Assembly (NCBI RefSeq): GCF_017255295.1
Contig: NZ_JAFKDE010000005.1
Location: 124,001 to 188,000, forward strand
DNA: 64,000 nt
Source of the DNA: Nitratireductor aquimarinus
GTDB taxonomy: Bacteria; Pseudomonadota; Alphaproteobacteria; Rhizobiales; Rhizobiaceae
Reading direction: 5' to 3'
Every line of letters starts with the position of its first letter. The first letter of the stretch is position 1. This document shows, in pieces, positions 18,069-26,193 of this stretch. The position numbers were made by a program, and so were the translations under genes. Below the pieces are notes generated by a model. It was not told the DNA's origin. It worked only from the letters and a program-made list of their open reading frames with translations, and did not search any database.

Positions 18069-19394
18069 ATGAGCCGAGAGGCCGAAACCGCCCGCGCGCT
18101 GCGCGGCCATATCGACCAGATGCAGACCATGACCCGCTTCGTGCTGGCGACGCTGGCGCTGGCAAGCGGTGTCTACACCTATCTCGGCGTGCGCAGCCTG
18201 CTGGACGGCACCGCGACGCTCGTGTTTCTCGCCGCCGTCATCTATTCGGCGGCGGTTTCGGTCGGCATTTACGGGTTCTGGACCTATCTCATCCGCTTTC
18301 TGCCGGAAATGCGCGACGCGGGCTCGCGCATGGCGCTGTTCGGCGTGATGGGCGTGGGCTGCCTGATGATCGTGGCCATGTCCTCCTGGCTGAACGCGGC
18401 CGCGCTGGCCGGCTCGGCTGCGGTGGAGCAGCATCTGGCGGAAACGCTGGAAGACTATACGGGCGATCTCGATCAGGCTCATTCCAATGCGCTGGGCGCG
18501 TTATCCCTGCTGCCCGACATTCAGCGCGCGGCGGAACGCTTCTCGCGGCTTGCCGAAGAGGAGCGCAATTCCGGCGCGCTGACCGGCACGTCGGGCTCGG
18601 GCAGCGTGGTGCAGCTTTTGACCCAGATGTCTGCGCAAATGCGCGAGCTGGAAAGCACGATCCAGAATTCACGCGAGACGGTGAGCGAGCAGTTTCAGCG
18701 CGGGCAGGAACGGCTTGCGGAAATGCGCACGCTGGTTTCGGCCCCCGGCCCCATCCAGCCGCGCTCCGACCGTTTCGCGGAGGAAGCCGTGGCGCTGGCG
18801 GGCGTGATCGCCGCGCTGGAGCAGACCTCCATCGCGCCCTCCGTGGCGCGCGCGGCTGCGGATCTTTCCGCCGGCTTCATCGCGCCGGTTGCGGATGGCC
18901 GCTCGGGCGATCTGGCAGACCGTCAGGATGCGGTGATGGCGACGGTGCGCAGCTCGGTCGCCGCCCAGTCCAAGGCGTTGTCGGATGCGGCGGAGGAAAT
19001 TCTCGCACAGCCGAAAGTGGCGGAGCGCCGCTATGTGCCGCTTTCCTCGGCTGAAGCCGTGCTGCGCTACGCAGGCAGCTTCCTGCCGAGCTGGGCAGGC
19101 GCGATCTCCATCGACCTTTTGCCGGCTGTTCTGGTGGGCGTGCTTGCAGTGGTGTTCGCCTCGATCCGCCGGGGCGAGGCCGAGCTGACCCCGGCAGACC
19201 GGATCACGGCGGCGGACATGATGCGCTCGCTCGAGCTGCATGACGCGATCGTGGCCCGCAAGGCTGCTGCGGAGACGCAAACACCGCCCGAACCGACAGA
19301 AGCGCAGCCTGTTCCGCCCGAGGCCGAGCCGCAGCCGGCGCGCAACATCACCCCGCTTTCCACACTCACCGACCGCAAACGGCAGGAACCATGA
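18069..19394 (+). CDS. Four-helix membrane protein with large periplasmic helical domain
   Basis: This 441-residue protein has three N-terminal membrane helices (about 22-45, 51-75, 88-113), then some 230 residues of helical, heptad-rich sequence (MSAQMRELESTIQNSRETV, QRGQERLAEMRTLV), a fourth helix near 346-367 and a cytoplasmic Pro/Glu-rich tail. If the N-terminus is inside, the long helical domain is periplasmic. I do not recognise the family. ATG at 18069 follows GGGAGG. Its TGA overlaps the ATG of the next gene (ATGA), so the two are translationally coupled and probably act together. Confidence 0.8.
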   Translation: MSREAETARALRGHIDQMQTMTRFVLATLALASGVYTYLGVRSLLDGTATLVFLAAVIYSAAVSVGIYGFWTYLIRFLPEMRDAGSRMALFGVMGVGCLMIVAMSSWLNAAALAGSAAVEQHLAETLEDYTGDLDQAHSNALGALSLLPDIQRAAERFSRLAEEERNSGALTGTSGSGSVVQLLTQMSAQMRELESTIQNSRETVSEQFQRGQERLAEMRTLVSAPGPIQPRSDRFAEEAVALAGVIAALEQTSIAPSVARAAADLSAGFIAPVADGRSGDLADRQDAVMATVRSSVAAQSKALSDAAEEILAQPKVAERRYVPLSSAEAVLRYAGSFLPSWAGAISIDLLPAVLVGVLAVVFASIRRGEAELTPADRITAADMMRSLELHDAIVARKAAAETQTPPEPTEAQPVPPEAEPQPARNITPLSTLTDRKRQEP

Positions 19395-20221
19395 GCGACC
19401 ATCTGGCTTCCCTCGACGAGAAACCGCAGCGCGGCCTTCTGATGCGCTATTTCAGCCGCTTCGATGACGGCAAGCTGATGCGCTGGGCCTTTGTGGGCGT
19501 TTTGATTGGCTCGGCTGCCGTGCTGGGCATGGATCTGCGCGAGATGGTGGACCGCAATGGCGGGCTCTGGCCGGCAGAGAGCGCCGACCCGATGAAGCGC
19601 AGCGTGACGGTTCTGCCGCCGGCGGTGGAAACGCATGGCGCGCGCGAACAGTCGGCCGATCCGCGCCGGTTCGTGCGGACGGATCGCGATGCGCTGCGTG
19701 ACCCGATCAGCTTCACGCTGAAGGCGGGCGGCGTGCTGGCCGCCAATGGCGCAATCGACCAGGGGGCGGCGGCGCGCTTTGAGAGCGAGCTGGAGGCGCG
19801 CGGCGAATATGTGACGCATGTGGCGCTCAATTCGCCCGGCGGTTCGCTTGAGGACGCGATGGCGATTTCCCGCCTGGTGCGGGAACGCAATCTGGCGACC
19901 AGTGTTGCCGATGGCGCGATCTGCGCCTCGTCATGCCCGCTCATTCTGGCCGGCGGCGTGGAGCGGCAGGCCGGAGACAGGGCCGCCATTGGCGTGCACC
20001 AGTTCTATGCAGCGGAAGAAATGAACAACCCGGCGCAGGCGATGGCCGGTGCCCAGATCATCACGGCCCGGATCTCCCGCCATCTGGACGAGATGGGCGT
20101 TGACCCGGCGCTCTGGCTGCACGCGCTCGATACGCCACCGCGCGCCCTCTACTATCTGACGCCCGAGCAGATGAAGGATTATCGCCTCGTCACCGGCCCG
20201 CTGAAACTGGCGCGGAACTAG
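19391..20221 (+). CDS. Membrane-anchored ClpP/crotonase-fold protease-like protein (COG3904 type)
   Basis: This 276-residue protein has one membrane helix (31-47) and a periplasmic domain with a ClpP-like fold: VALNSPGGSLEDAMAISRLVRE (145-166), GAICASSCPLILAGG (175-189) in which Ser180 or Ser181 stands where the nucleophile is expected, and IGVHQFY with His203. The glycine-rich NSPGGS loop is the oxyanion hole of the family. Proteolysis is inferred; substrate unknown. It overlaps the preceding gene by four bases. The stop codon is followed by TAGAGCAAT, like the start of repeat B, which then switches to another repeat. Confidence 0.8.
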   Translation: MSDHLASLDEKPQRGLLMRYFSRFDDGKLMRWAFVGVLIGSAAVLGMDLREMVDRNGGLWPAESADPMKRSVTVLPPAVETHGAREQSADPRRFVRTDRDALRDPISFTLKAGGVLAANGAIDQGAAARFESELEARGEYVTHVALNSPGGSLEDAMAISRLVRERNLATSVADGAICASSCPLILAGGVERQAGDRAAIGVHQFYAAEEMNNPAQAMAGAQIITARISRHLDEMGVDPALWLHALDTPPRALYYLTPEQMKDYRLVTGPLKLARN

Positions 20222-20227
20222 AGCAAT

Positions 20228-20420
20228 ATGAGGGCTTCCTTCTCCCCGCCGGCGGGAAGAAGGTCCCGGCAGGGGCCGGCAAGGGGGGATGAGGGGCTGG
20301 CGCGGCGCATGAGAACCTCGCCGTATTGCTGGTTCACAGAACCTGGCGCTCGCCCCTCATCCTCACCTTCTCCCCGCTCGCGGGGAGAAGGGGGCGTTGA
20401 AGGCGGCGCCTGGACAGAGC
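20228..20420. repeat. Large inverted intergenic repeat
   Basis: The left half (CTTCTCCCCGC, then GGCAGGGGCC, then GGATGAGGGGC) is mirrored by the right half (GCCCCTCATCC, then CTTCTCCCCGC-TCGCGGGGAGAAGG). Each end is itself a hairpin. It fills most of the gap between two convergent genes and resembles the REP-like or RIME-like palindromes of rhizobial genomes. Confidence 0.7.
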
Positions 20421-20432
20421 CCCCTTCAACAG

Positions 20433-20461
20433 AAACGGGCGTGAACCCGGAGTTCACGCCC
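20433..20461 (-). terminator. Terminator of the DUF2975-XRE pair
   Basis: A perfect 10-bp stem GGGCGTGAAC / GTTCACGCCC is followed on the minus strand by GTTTCTGTTG, a moderate T-tract. It lies 26 bp after the XRE gene stop. Confidence 0.7.
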
Positions 20462-20486
20462 GCTGCGCTGTCTAAAGCCTGTCTTC

Positions 20487-20705
20487 TCAGCCTTCCTCGG
20501 GTGCAGGCTGAAATTCGAGCAGGTCGCCAGGCTGACAGTCGAGCGCCTGACAGATTTTTTCCAGCGTCTCGAAGCGCACACCGCGCACCTTGCCGGACTT
20601 GAGCAGGGACACATTCTGCTCCGTAATGCCGATCATCTCGGCGAGTTCCTTGGAGCGCATCTTGCGGCGCGCCAGCATGACATCCAGATTGACGACTATC
20701 GGCAT
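20487..20705 (-). CDS. XRE-family HTH regulator (YozG-like)
   Basis: This 72-residue protein is almost only a Cro/C1-type helix-turn-helix: LDVMLARRKMRSKELAEMIGITEQNVSLLKSGKVRGVRFETLEKICQALDCQPGDLLEF. Such tiny regulators pair with DUF2975 membrane proteins in many bacteria. Start may be ATG 20705 or GTG 20714; the GTG would overlap the TGA of the upstream gene as GTGA. It could regulate its own operon through the paired AT-rich palindromes upstream of DUF2975. Confidence 0.9.
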   Translation of the reverse strand: MPIVVNLDVMLARRKMRSKELAEMIGITEQNVSLLKSGKVRGVRFETLEKICQALDCQPGDLLEFQPAPEEG

Positions 20706-20710
20706 GGCGA

Positions 20711-21256
20711 TCACACGAAGTCGCGCTGTTCGGCGCGGACATCGGCCGCAACAGCCATGAGCCGGCCCGTCATGTACATGATGCAGGCAATGAGAAGCGT
20801 CAGCAGCTCCGAACTGCCGAAACCGAGCGTCAGCATCTTTTCTCCCGGCGGATTGCCCATGGTGAGCGCCAGGATCATCAGCATGCGCAGGAGAATGCCG
20901 CCGGCGGCCAAGGCGACAAAGGCCGTGCTGGCGCGCCCCATCCAGTGCGCGGATTCGCCCGAAAGCGGCTCTTCGGCAGAAAACGCACCGAACATGCGCC
21001 AGACGCTATAGAGCGCGGCAAACAGAAGACCAAGCTGGATGGCAATCAGCGCTGCGGTGATGGCAACCGCAGACGAGGTGAACACAAGCGGGCCTGACAG
21101 GTCGAGCTTCTCCCGCACCTGTTCCTCAAAGAACACTGCGTCGTTCAGCGACGCGAAGAAGAACAAGGCCACCGCAAGGGCGATCAAAGCCCCGCACACC
21201 AGAACAATGCCCTGCATCAGCCGGCTGAGCCGCCGCAGGCGCGTCACGTCTTGCAT
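20711..21256 (-). CDS. DUF2975 membrane protein
   Basis: This 181-residue protein has four hydrophobic helices (about 14-32, 54-80, 108-128, 145-165), a pattern matching DUF2975. Members are almost always encoded next to a small XRE regulator, as here. Its biochemical role is unknown; by context it may sense a membrane or envelope state and modulate the regulator. It is the first gene of a two-gene operon divergent from a lipoprotein gene. Confidence 0.82.
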   Translation of the reverse strand: MQDVTRLRRLSRLMQGIVLVCGALIALAVALFFFASLNDAVFFEEQVREKLDLSGPLVFTSSAVAITAALIAIQLGLLFAALYSVWRMFGAFSAEEPLSGESAHWMGRASTAFVALAAGGILLRMLMILALTMGNPPGEKMLTLGFGSSELLTLLIACIMYMTGRLMAVAADVRAEQRDFV

Positions 21257-21276
21257 ACCAATCTCCGTTTGATTGA

Positions 21277-21306
21277 ATTAATTAATGTATTACGATAATT
21301 AATTAT
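21277..21306. promoter_or_regulatory. Paired AT-rich palindromes, candidate XRE operator
   Basis: Two perfect palindromes, ATTAATTAAT (21277-21286) and ATAATTAATTAT (21295-21306), share the core AATTAATT with centres 19 bp apart, about two helical turns. They lie in the 83-bp gap between the divergent DUF2975 and lipoprotein genes and are strikingly AT-rich for this genome. Binding by the adjacent XRE protein is inference. Confidence 0.5.
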
Positions 21307-21339
21307 CTCGATTCGTTTCTCATGAAAAGGGCCATACCG

Positions 21340-21957
21340 ATGTTTTTTCGCAAACGCACCGTGACAAGCCTTGCCGGCGTCTTCTGCGCTGCCGCGCTTT
21401 CCGCCTGTGTTTCGGGCAATCCCCGCACGCTTTACGAACTGTCAAAGTTTGATCCGCTCAGCGCCGACCCGGCAGGCATCGCCGTGGCGGTCAAAACGGA
21501 CAGGACGCTTCATCTGAGGCAGGGAGACGTGATGCTGCGCATGGCGCTCGCGAGCGAGGACAAGAACAGGGCTTTCGATGAACGCTTCGTGCTGACGGTG
21601 ATCGAAGACAAGGAGCCTGCGGGCTTCGGTCAGGCGTTGAAGCCCAATGAGCATGTCCTCTCCGCCGCCATCGCGGCAGAAGACCGGCAGCGCTTCAGGG
21701 CTGCACAGGCCAGAGCCCGCGCGGCGCGGGCCGAAGATGCAACGGAAGGCAAGGGCTCGATCAGCGTCTCGATCAATGGCGGCTGCACAAGCGGCCCGCT
21801 GGACCTGAAGGAAACAACGGTGCGCAGCTATATGCGCACACAGGCCGGCGGGCGCTTCTTTCCGCTGACGGGGGAGATGAAAATCACAGAAGTTCTGGGA
21901 AATAAAAAATCGTCAGCGATTCGAATCCCCTCCTGCGAAATAAAATTATCGAAATAA
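21340..21957 (+). CDS. Lipoprotein of unknown function
   Basis: This 205-residue protein has a lipoprotein signal peptide (TSLAGVFCAAALSAC, lipid-modified Cys23). The mature part has a helical Ala/Arg-rich stretch (RFRAAQARARAARAEDA) and a C-terminal beta region with two cysteines (NGGCTSGP, IPSCEIKLSK). I do not recognise the family. ATG 21340 has AAAGGG upstream; ATG 21322 is possible. It is transcribed away from the DUF2975-XRE operon and shares its control region. Confidence 0.72.
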   Translation: MFFRKRTVTSLAGVFCAAALSACVSGNPRTLYELSKFDPLSADPAGIAVAVKTDRTLHLRQGDVMLRMALASEDKNRAFDERFVLTVIEDKEPAGFGQALKPNEHVLSAAIAAEDRQRFRAAQARARAARAEDATEGKGSISVSINGGCTSGPLDLKETTVRSYMRTQAGGRFFPLTGEMKITEVLGNKKSSAIRIPSCEIKLSK

Positions 21958-22047
21958 AAAACAAAACAATCCTCTGAAGAATAAAATTACTCCCACAACC
22001 AAGGATTTAAAAAACGAAGTTTAAATCGATACAATTCACTGAATGAA

Positions 22048-22072
22048 AAAACATTACGTCGCGTTATGTTTT
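22048..22072. promoter_or_regulatory. 25-bp palindrome upstream of the GMC dehydrogenase operon
   Basis: AAAACATTACG-TCG-CGTTATGTTTT is an 11-bp inverted repeat with one mismatch, 54 bp before the first gene of the operon. Size and symmetry fit a dimeric repressor site; the binding protein is unknown. Confidence 0.45.
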
Positions 22073-22126
22073 CTGGAGCAATAAATTGAAGTTGTTTGTC
22101 GAGCGGGCTCGTCCTAGGAGAGGAAC

Positions 22127-22882
22127 ATGCTGCCTTTCCCAGGCAGATTGATGTTCAACCCGCTGGCAGGACACCTTCCCATGACTGACATTCCCGGTCT
22201 GCCCAGCCGCAGAAGCTTTCTCAAAGGCTCTGCAGCTGGCGTGGCCCTTTCCGCGCTCGCGACCAGTGCAAGCGCCGAGAAGGCCGAAGCCCCGGTTTCC
22301 CTCGAAGACTACAAGCGTGAATTTCTGAACGACGCCGAATGGGCGTTCGTGATGGCCGCGACCGCGCGGCTCATCCCGTCCGAAGGCGACGGTCCCGGCG
22401 CGATCGAGGCGCGCGTTCCCGTGTTCATCGACCGCCAGCTCGCAGGCGACTATGGCAGCGCCGAAGACTGGTACATGGAAGGCCCGCACGATGCGTCCGC
22501 TTCGCCTCAACTGGGCTGGCAGACGCCGCTGACGCCTGCCGAAGTCTACCGTCAGGCCATTCCAGCCTTCGACGCCTGGTGCTCAAAAACCCATGGCGAC
22601 GTCTTCGCCGGGCTTGAAGCCAGCCAGCAGGACGAGGCGCTGACTGCGCTGCAGAACGGCGATGTGGAACTGCAGCCGGAGGTGCGCGACTTCTTCTCCA
22701 TTCTGCTTGCCAACACGAAGGAAGGCTATTTCGCCGACCCGATGTATGGCGGCAATCACGGCATGCAGTCGTGGGTCTATATCGGCTTTCCCGGCGCACG
22801 CGCCGCATTCCGCGAATGGCCCGAGCGCCACAACATCAGATATCCGCTCGGACCGGTTTCCATCAGCGGCGAGAGGGCTTGA
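22127..22882 (+). CDS. Gluconate 2-dehydrogenase subunit 3 family protein (gamma subunit)
   Basis: This 251-residue small subunit has a twin-arginine signal (SRRSFLKGSAAGVALSALATSASA), so it is exported folded, normally together with its flavoprotein partner, which has no signal of its own. The mature part matches the gamma-subunit family (FNDAEW-like start, RLIPSEGDGPGAIEARVPVFIDRQLAGDYG, and NTKEGYFADPMYGGN). ATG 22127 has AGGAGAGG just upstream; ATG 22181 would give a shorter Tat leader. First gene of a three-gene operon. Confidence 0.88.
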   Translation: MLPFPGRLMFNPLAGHLPMTDIPGLPSRRSFLKGSAAGVALSALATSASAEKAEAPVSLEDYKREFLNDAEWAFVMAATARLIPSEGDGPGAIEARVPVFIDRQLAGDYGSAEDWYMEGPHDASASPQLGWQTPLTPAEVYRQAIPAFDAWCSKTHGDVFAGLEASQQDEALTALQNGDVELQPEVRDFFSILLANTKEGYFADPMYGGNHGMQSWVYIGFPGARAAFREWPERHNIRYPLGPVSISGERA

Positions 22883-22884
22883 TC

Positions 22885-24654
22885 ATGGCGCGTCAGGAAA
22901 AGAAGAAAGACGTCGTCATCGTCGGCCTGGGCTGGACCGGCGCCATCGCCGGCATCGAGCTGGCGCAGGACGGCCTTGAGATCGTCGCGCTGGAGCGCGG
23001 CCCGGACCAGTCGACCGTGCCGAACTTCAAGTATCCCAACCAGATTGATGAGCTGAAATACGGCGTGCGTCTGAAAATGATGCAGAAGCTGAGCCAGCAG
23101 ACGGTGACGGTGCGTCGCAATGAAGACGAGACCGCCCGCCCCTACCGCAAGCTCGGCTCCTTCCTGCCGGGCAATGGCGTTGGCGGCGCAGGCACCCACT
23201 GGAACGGCCTCAACTGGCGTCCGATGCCGGAAGAGCTGAAGCTGAAATCCTACGTCATCGAAAACTGGGGCGAGGATATCATTGCCGAAGACATGACCAT
23301 CGGCGATTACCCGGTGAGCTATGACGAACTCGAGCCGTATTTCACGCAGTTCGAGAAAGTGGCGGGCATTTCCGGCTATGCGGGCAATCTCAACGGCGAG
23401 ATCCGCGAAGGCGGCAACCCGTTCGAGGGCTGGCGCTCCGAGGACTTCCCGATGCCGCCGCTGCCGCGCACATGGGACAGCCAGAAGTTCCACGATGCCT
23501 GTATCGCGTCGGGCTACCATCCCTTCCCTGCGCCGGCGGGCATCGCCTCCACCGCCTATGTGAACCCCTATGGCATGCAGATGGGGCCGTGCAATTTCTG
23601 CGGCTTCTGCGAGCGCTATGGCTGTTACCAGTATTCGAAATCTTCGCCGCAGACGACGATCCTCGATGCGCTGAAGCGCAAGCCGAACTTCTCCTACCGC
23701 ACCCATTGCGAAGTGCTGCGGGTGGAAATGGCCGAAGACGGCAAGACGGCGACGGGCGTGACCTATTTCGATGAGGAAGCGCAGGAAGAGGTGTTCCAGC
23801 CGGCGGATCTGGTGATCCTGTCGAGCTATCAGCTGAACAATGTGCACCTGATGCTCGTCTCCGGCATCGGCGAACCCTATGACCCGGCCACGGGCAAGGG
23901 CGTTACCGGCAAGAACTATGCCTACCAGATGAATGGCGGCATCTCGATGTTCTTCGAGGACGACAATTTCAACCCGTTCGTCGGGCATGGCGCCAACGGC
24001 ACCTGCATCGACGATTTCGCGATCAACCAGATCGATTTCGGCGAAGAAGGCTTCATTGGCGGCGCTTACTGGCGCTCGGGCACGTTCAACGGCCAGCCTA
24101 TCCGCAACATGCCGCTGCCCAAGGGCACGCCCGCATGGGGCGCAGGCTGGAAAGAGGGCATCGGGCGCTGGTACGGCCACGCCATGTCGATCGGCTCGCA
24201 CGGCTCGAACCTTGCCTATGCGAACAACTATCTCGACCTCGATCCGAACTATACGGACCGTCATGGCCGTCCGCTGATGCGCATGACCTTCGACTGGCAC
24301 GACAATGATCTGCGCATGAACCAGTTCATGAAGAGCAAGATGGAGCCGCTCGCCAAATCCATGAACCCGGACATCATGCAGGTCGGCTTCAAGGGACCGG
24401 GCGCGCATTATGACGTGCGCCCCTACCAGACGACGCACAACACCGGCGGCCACATCATGTCGGAAACCCCGCAGGAAGGTGTCGTCAACCGCTACTGCCA
24501 GGCCTGGGACAAGCACAATGTCTTCGTCATGGGCGCAGGCAATTTCGTGCAGAACACGCAGTACAACCCGACGGGCCTGCTCGGCGGCCTGGCTTACTGG
24601 ACGGTTCAGGCGATCCGCACCCAGTATCTGCCCAATCCGCGTCCGCTGGTCTGA
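22885..24654 (+). CDS. GMC-family flavoprotein dehydrogenase (gluconate 2-dehydrogenase-like alpha subunit)
   Basis: This 589-residue catalytic subunit oxidises an alcohol or sugar acid in the periplasm. It has the FAD fold DVVIVGLGWTGAIAGIELAQ (residues 9-28), the flavin-contact region GVGGAGTHWNGLNWRP, a Cys-rich motif GPCNFCGFCERYGCYQ that probably holds an Fe-S cluster as in related fructose and glucose dehydrogenases, and the C-terminal HNTGG block followed by GAGNFVQNTQYNPTGLLGGLAY with the catalytic His/Asn. It starts two bases after the gamma-subunit stop. Gluconate, sorbitol or another polyol are possible substrates. Confidence 0.9.
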   Translation: MARQEKKKDVVIVGLGWTGAIAGIELAQDGLEIVALERGPDQSTVPNFKYPNQIDELKYGVRLKMMQKLSQQTVTVRRNEDETARPYRKLGSFLPGNGVGGAGTHWNGLNWRPMPEELKLKSYVIENWGEDIIAEDMTIGDYPVSYDELEPYFTQFEKVAGISGYAGNLNGEIREGGNPFEGWRSEDFPMPPLPRTWDSQKFHDACIASGYHPFPAPAGIASTAYVNPYGMQMGPCNFCGFCERYGCYQYSKSSPQTTILDALKRKPNFSYRTHCEVLRVEMAEDGKTATGVTYFDEEAQEEVFQPADLVILSSYQLNNVHLMLVSGIGEPYDPATGKGVTGKNYAYQMNGGISMFFEDDNFNPFVGHGANGTCIDDFAINQIDFGEEGFIGGAYWRSGTFNGQPIRNMPLPKGTPAWGAGWKEGIGRWYGHAMSIGSHGSNLAYANNYLDLDPNYTDRHGRPLMRMTFDWHDNDLRMNQFMKSKMEPLAKSMNPDIMQVGFKGPGAHYDVRPYQTTHNTGGHIMSETPQEGVVNRYCQAWDKHNVFVMGAGNFVQNTQYNPTGLLGGLAYWTVQAIRTQYLPNPRPLV

Positions 24655-24665
24655 GGAGCATACAG

Positions 24666-26006
24666 ATGAAAACCTTTCTCAGAATCCTCGCCGGGCTCGT
24701 TGTGGTGGGCGTCATCGCCCTTCTGGCATTCGTGTTCGTTCCGGTGAAACGCTCCGCCCCCACCCAGAACCTGGCGGCCGACTGGCAGCCGGAAGAGGGC
24801 CAGGGCCAGTATGTGATGTATGCGGGCGACTGCGTGGCCTGCCACACGGCGGAAGGCGGCGAACCGCTGGCCGGCGGCCGCCCCATCGAAAGCCCCATGG
24901 GCACGATCTGGTCCACCAACATCACGCCCGATCCGAAGACCGGTATCGGCGGCTGGTCGCTTGACGATTTCCGCGCGGCCATGGTCGACGGCCTGATGCC
25001 GGACGGCACGCATCTCTATCCGGCCATGCCGTATGAGAACTTCCGCTTCATGAGCGAGGCGGACATCCGCGCGCTGTACGACTATCTCATGAACGGTGTG
25101 GAGCCGGTGGAGAACCGGGTGCAGGCGACGCAACTCGCCTTCCCGTTCAACCAGCGCTGGGGCCTGCGCGCCTGGAACTGGATGGCGCTCTCGCATGAGG
25201 CCGGGTTCAAGCCGCTGGGCGCATCGGAGATGCAGGATCGCGGGCAGTATCTGGTGGAGGGTGCGGGCCATTGCGCCGCCTGCCACAGCCCGCGCAACGA
25301 GCTGATGATGCAGGACGGTGTGACGGCGAGCCAGAAGACGTTCCTCGCCGGCGGCGTGATCGACGGCTGGGAAGCGCCGGCGCTTTATGGTCCCAATTCG
25401 ACCATTGCGGGCTGGAGCGTTGAAGAGACGGCAAACTATCTGGCCACCGGCCGCAACGCGCATTCTGCCGCCAATGGCGAAATGGCGCTGGTGGTGGAGC
25501 ATTCGCTCCAGCATCTGACCGACGCGGACAATCTCGCCATCGCCGCCTTCCTTAAGGGCAAGGATGCGGAGACCACCGAGGTGGCCGGCGTGATGAAGGC
25601 GATGCCGCAGCCAGAAGCGGATGCGGCAGGTGAAGAAACCGCAGCCATGCTGACGGAAGCCAGCCCGGACATGCCGCTCGGACCGCGCCTCTATCTCGAC
25701 AATTGCTCGGGCTGTCACTTCGTGACCGGCAAAGGCGCGCCGGAGATCTTCCCGGAGCTCGAGAACAACCCGATGGTGGTGAGCGCCGAGGTTGGCCCGC
25801 TGATCTCCGTCATTCTGAATGGCGCAGAGGTTCCCTCGACCGAGAAGCGGCCGATGAAGCTCGTGATGCAGGGCTATGCAGAGCGTCTGGACGACGCGGA
25901 GGTTGCCGAACTCGTCAACTTCCTGCGCTCCTCCTGGGGCAATGACGCAGCCGCCATCTCGGCGGAGGACGTGGCCAAGGTTCGCGCGGCGCAGTCGACG
26001 CACTAG
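24666..26006 (+). CDS. Triheme cytochrome c subunit of the GMC dehydrogenase
   Basis: This 446-residue protein carries electrons from the flavoprotein to the quinone pool or oxidase. An N-terminal membrane anchor (LRILAGLVVVGVIALLAFVFV) is followed by three haem c sites: CVACH (56-60), CAACH (203-207) and CSGCH (347-351). Methionine ligands are likely in PDGTHLYPAMPYENF and similar segments. Length and spacing are those of the gluconate/alcohol dehydrogenase cytochrome subunit. It follows the flavoprotein by 11 bp. Its TAG stop is the first base triplet of a palindromic repeat. Confidence 0.93.
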   Translation: MKTFLRILAGLVVVGVIALLAFVFVPVKRSAPTQNLAADWQPEEGQGQYVMYAGDCVACHTAEGGEPLAGGRPIESPMGTIWSTNITPDPKTGIGGWSLDDFRAAMVDGLMPDGTHLYPAMPYENFRFMSEADIRALYDYLMNGVEPVENRVQATQLAFPFNQRWGLRAWNWMALSHEAGFKPLGASEMQDRGQYLVEGAGHCAACHSPRNELMMQDGVTASQKTFLAGGVIDGWEAPALYGPNSTIAGWSVEETANYLATGRNAHSAANGEMALVVEHSLQHLTDADNLAIAAFLKGKDAETTEVAGVMKAMPQPEADAAGEETAAMLTEASPDMPLGPRLYLDNCSGCHFVTGKGAPEIFPELENNPMVVSAEVGPLISVILNGAEVPSTEKRPMKLVMQGYAERLDDAEVAELVNFLRSSWGNDAAAISAEDVAKVRAAQSTH

Positions 26007-26107
26007 AGCAATTCCAGGAAAAGTGGGAACCGGTTTTCCGTCCGGAATTGCACGAAAACAATGAATTAGAGCGTTTTCAAGACTCAGCGAAAAGCGGAAA
26101 CGCTCTA
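26004..26107 (+). repeat. Composite palindromic repeat (B then A) at the cytochrome stop
   Basis: Element B runs from the TAG stop as AGCAATTCCAGGAAAAGTGG, then GAACCGGTTTTCC, then GTCCGGAATTGC. A linker CACGAAAACAATGAATTA leads to element A (26069-26107), GAGCGTTTTC ... GGAAACGCTC, itself a palindrome. The same A+B pair, in the same relative orientation, occurs at 52064, 55985 and 62627. Confidence 0.85.
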
Positions 26108-26139
26108 GAGCGGTTCATCGTTTCAAGACAGCAAAAGAA

Positions 26140-26168
26140 AAGGCCGGTCGCTGGGACCGGCCTTTTTT
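26140..26168. terminator. Bidirectional terminator between cytochrome and leuC
   Basis: A perfect 10-bp stem (AAGGCCGGTC / GACCGGCCTT) has a T6 run on the plus side and TTTTCTTTT on the minus side, so it can serve both convergent genes. Confidence 0.88.
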
Positions 26169-26193
26169 ATTGGTGCGCGATGCGGTGCGCGGA

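Noticed and set aside
20218-20751. 177-codon minus frame across the inverted repeat
   Set aside because: It reads through a palindromic repeat and a terminator, and overlaps the XRE gene in another frame.
21900-21945. Possible tRNA 3' half (GATTCGAATCCCC)
   Set aside because: The T-loop-like sequence has no pairing T-stem, no acceptor stem and no anticodon arm, and it lies inside the lipoprotein frame.
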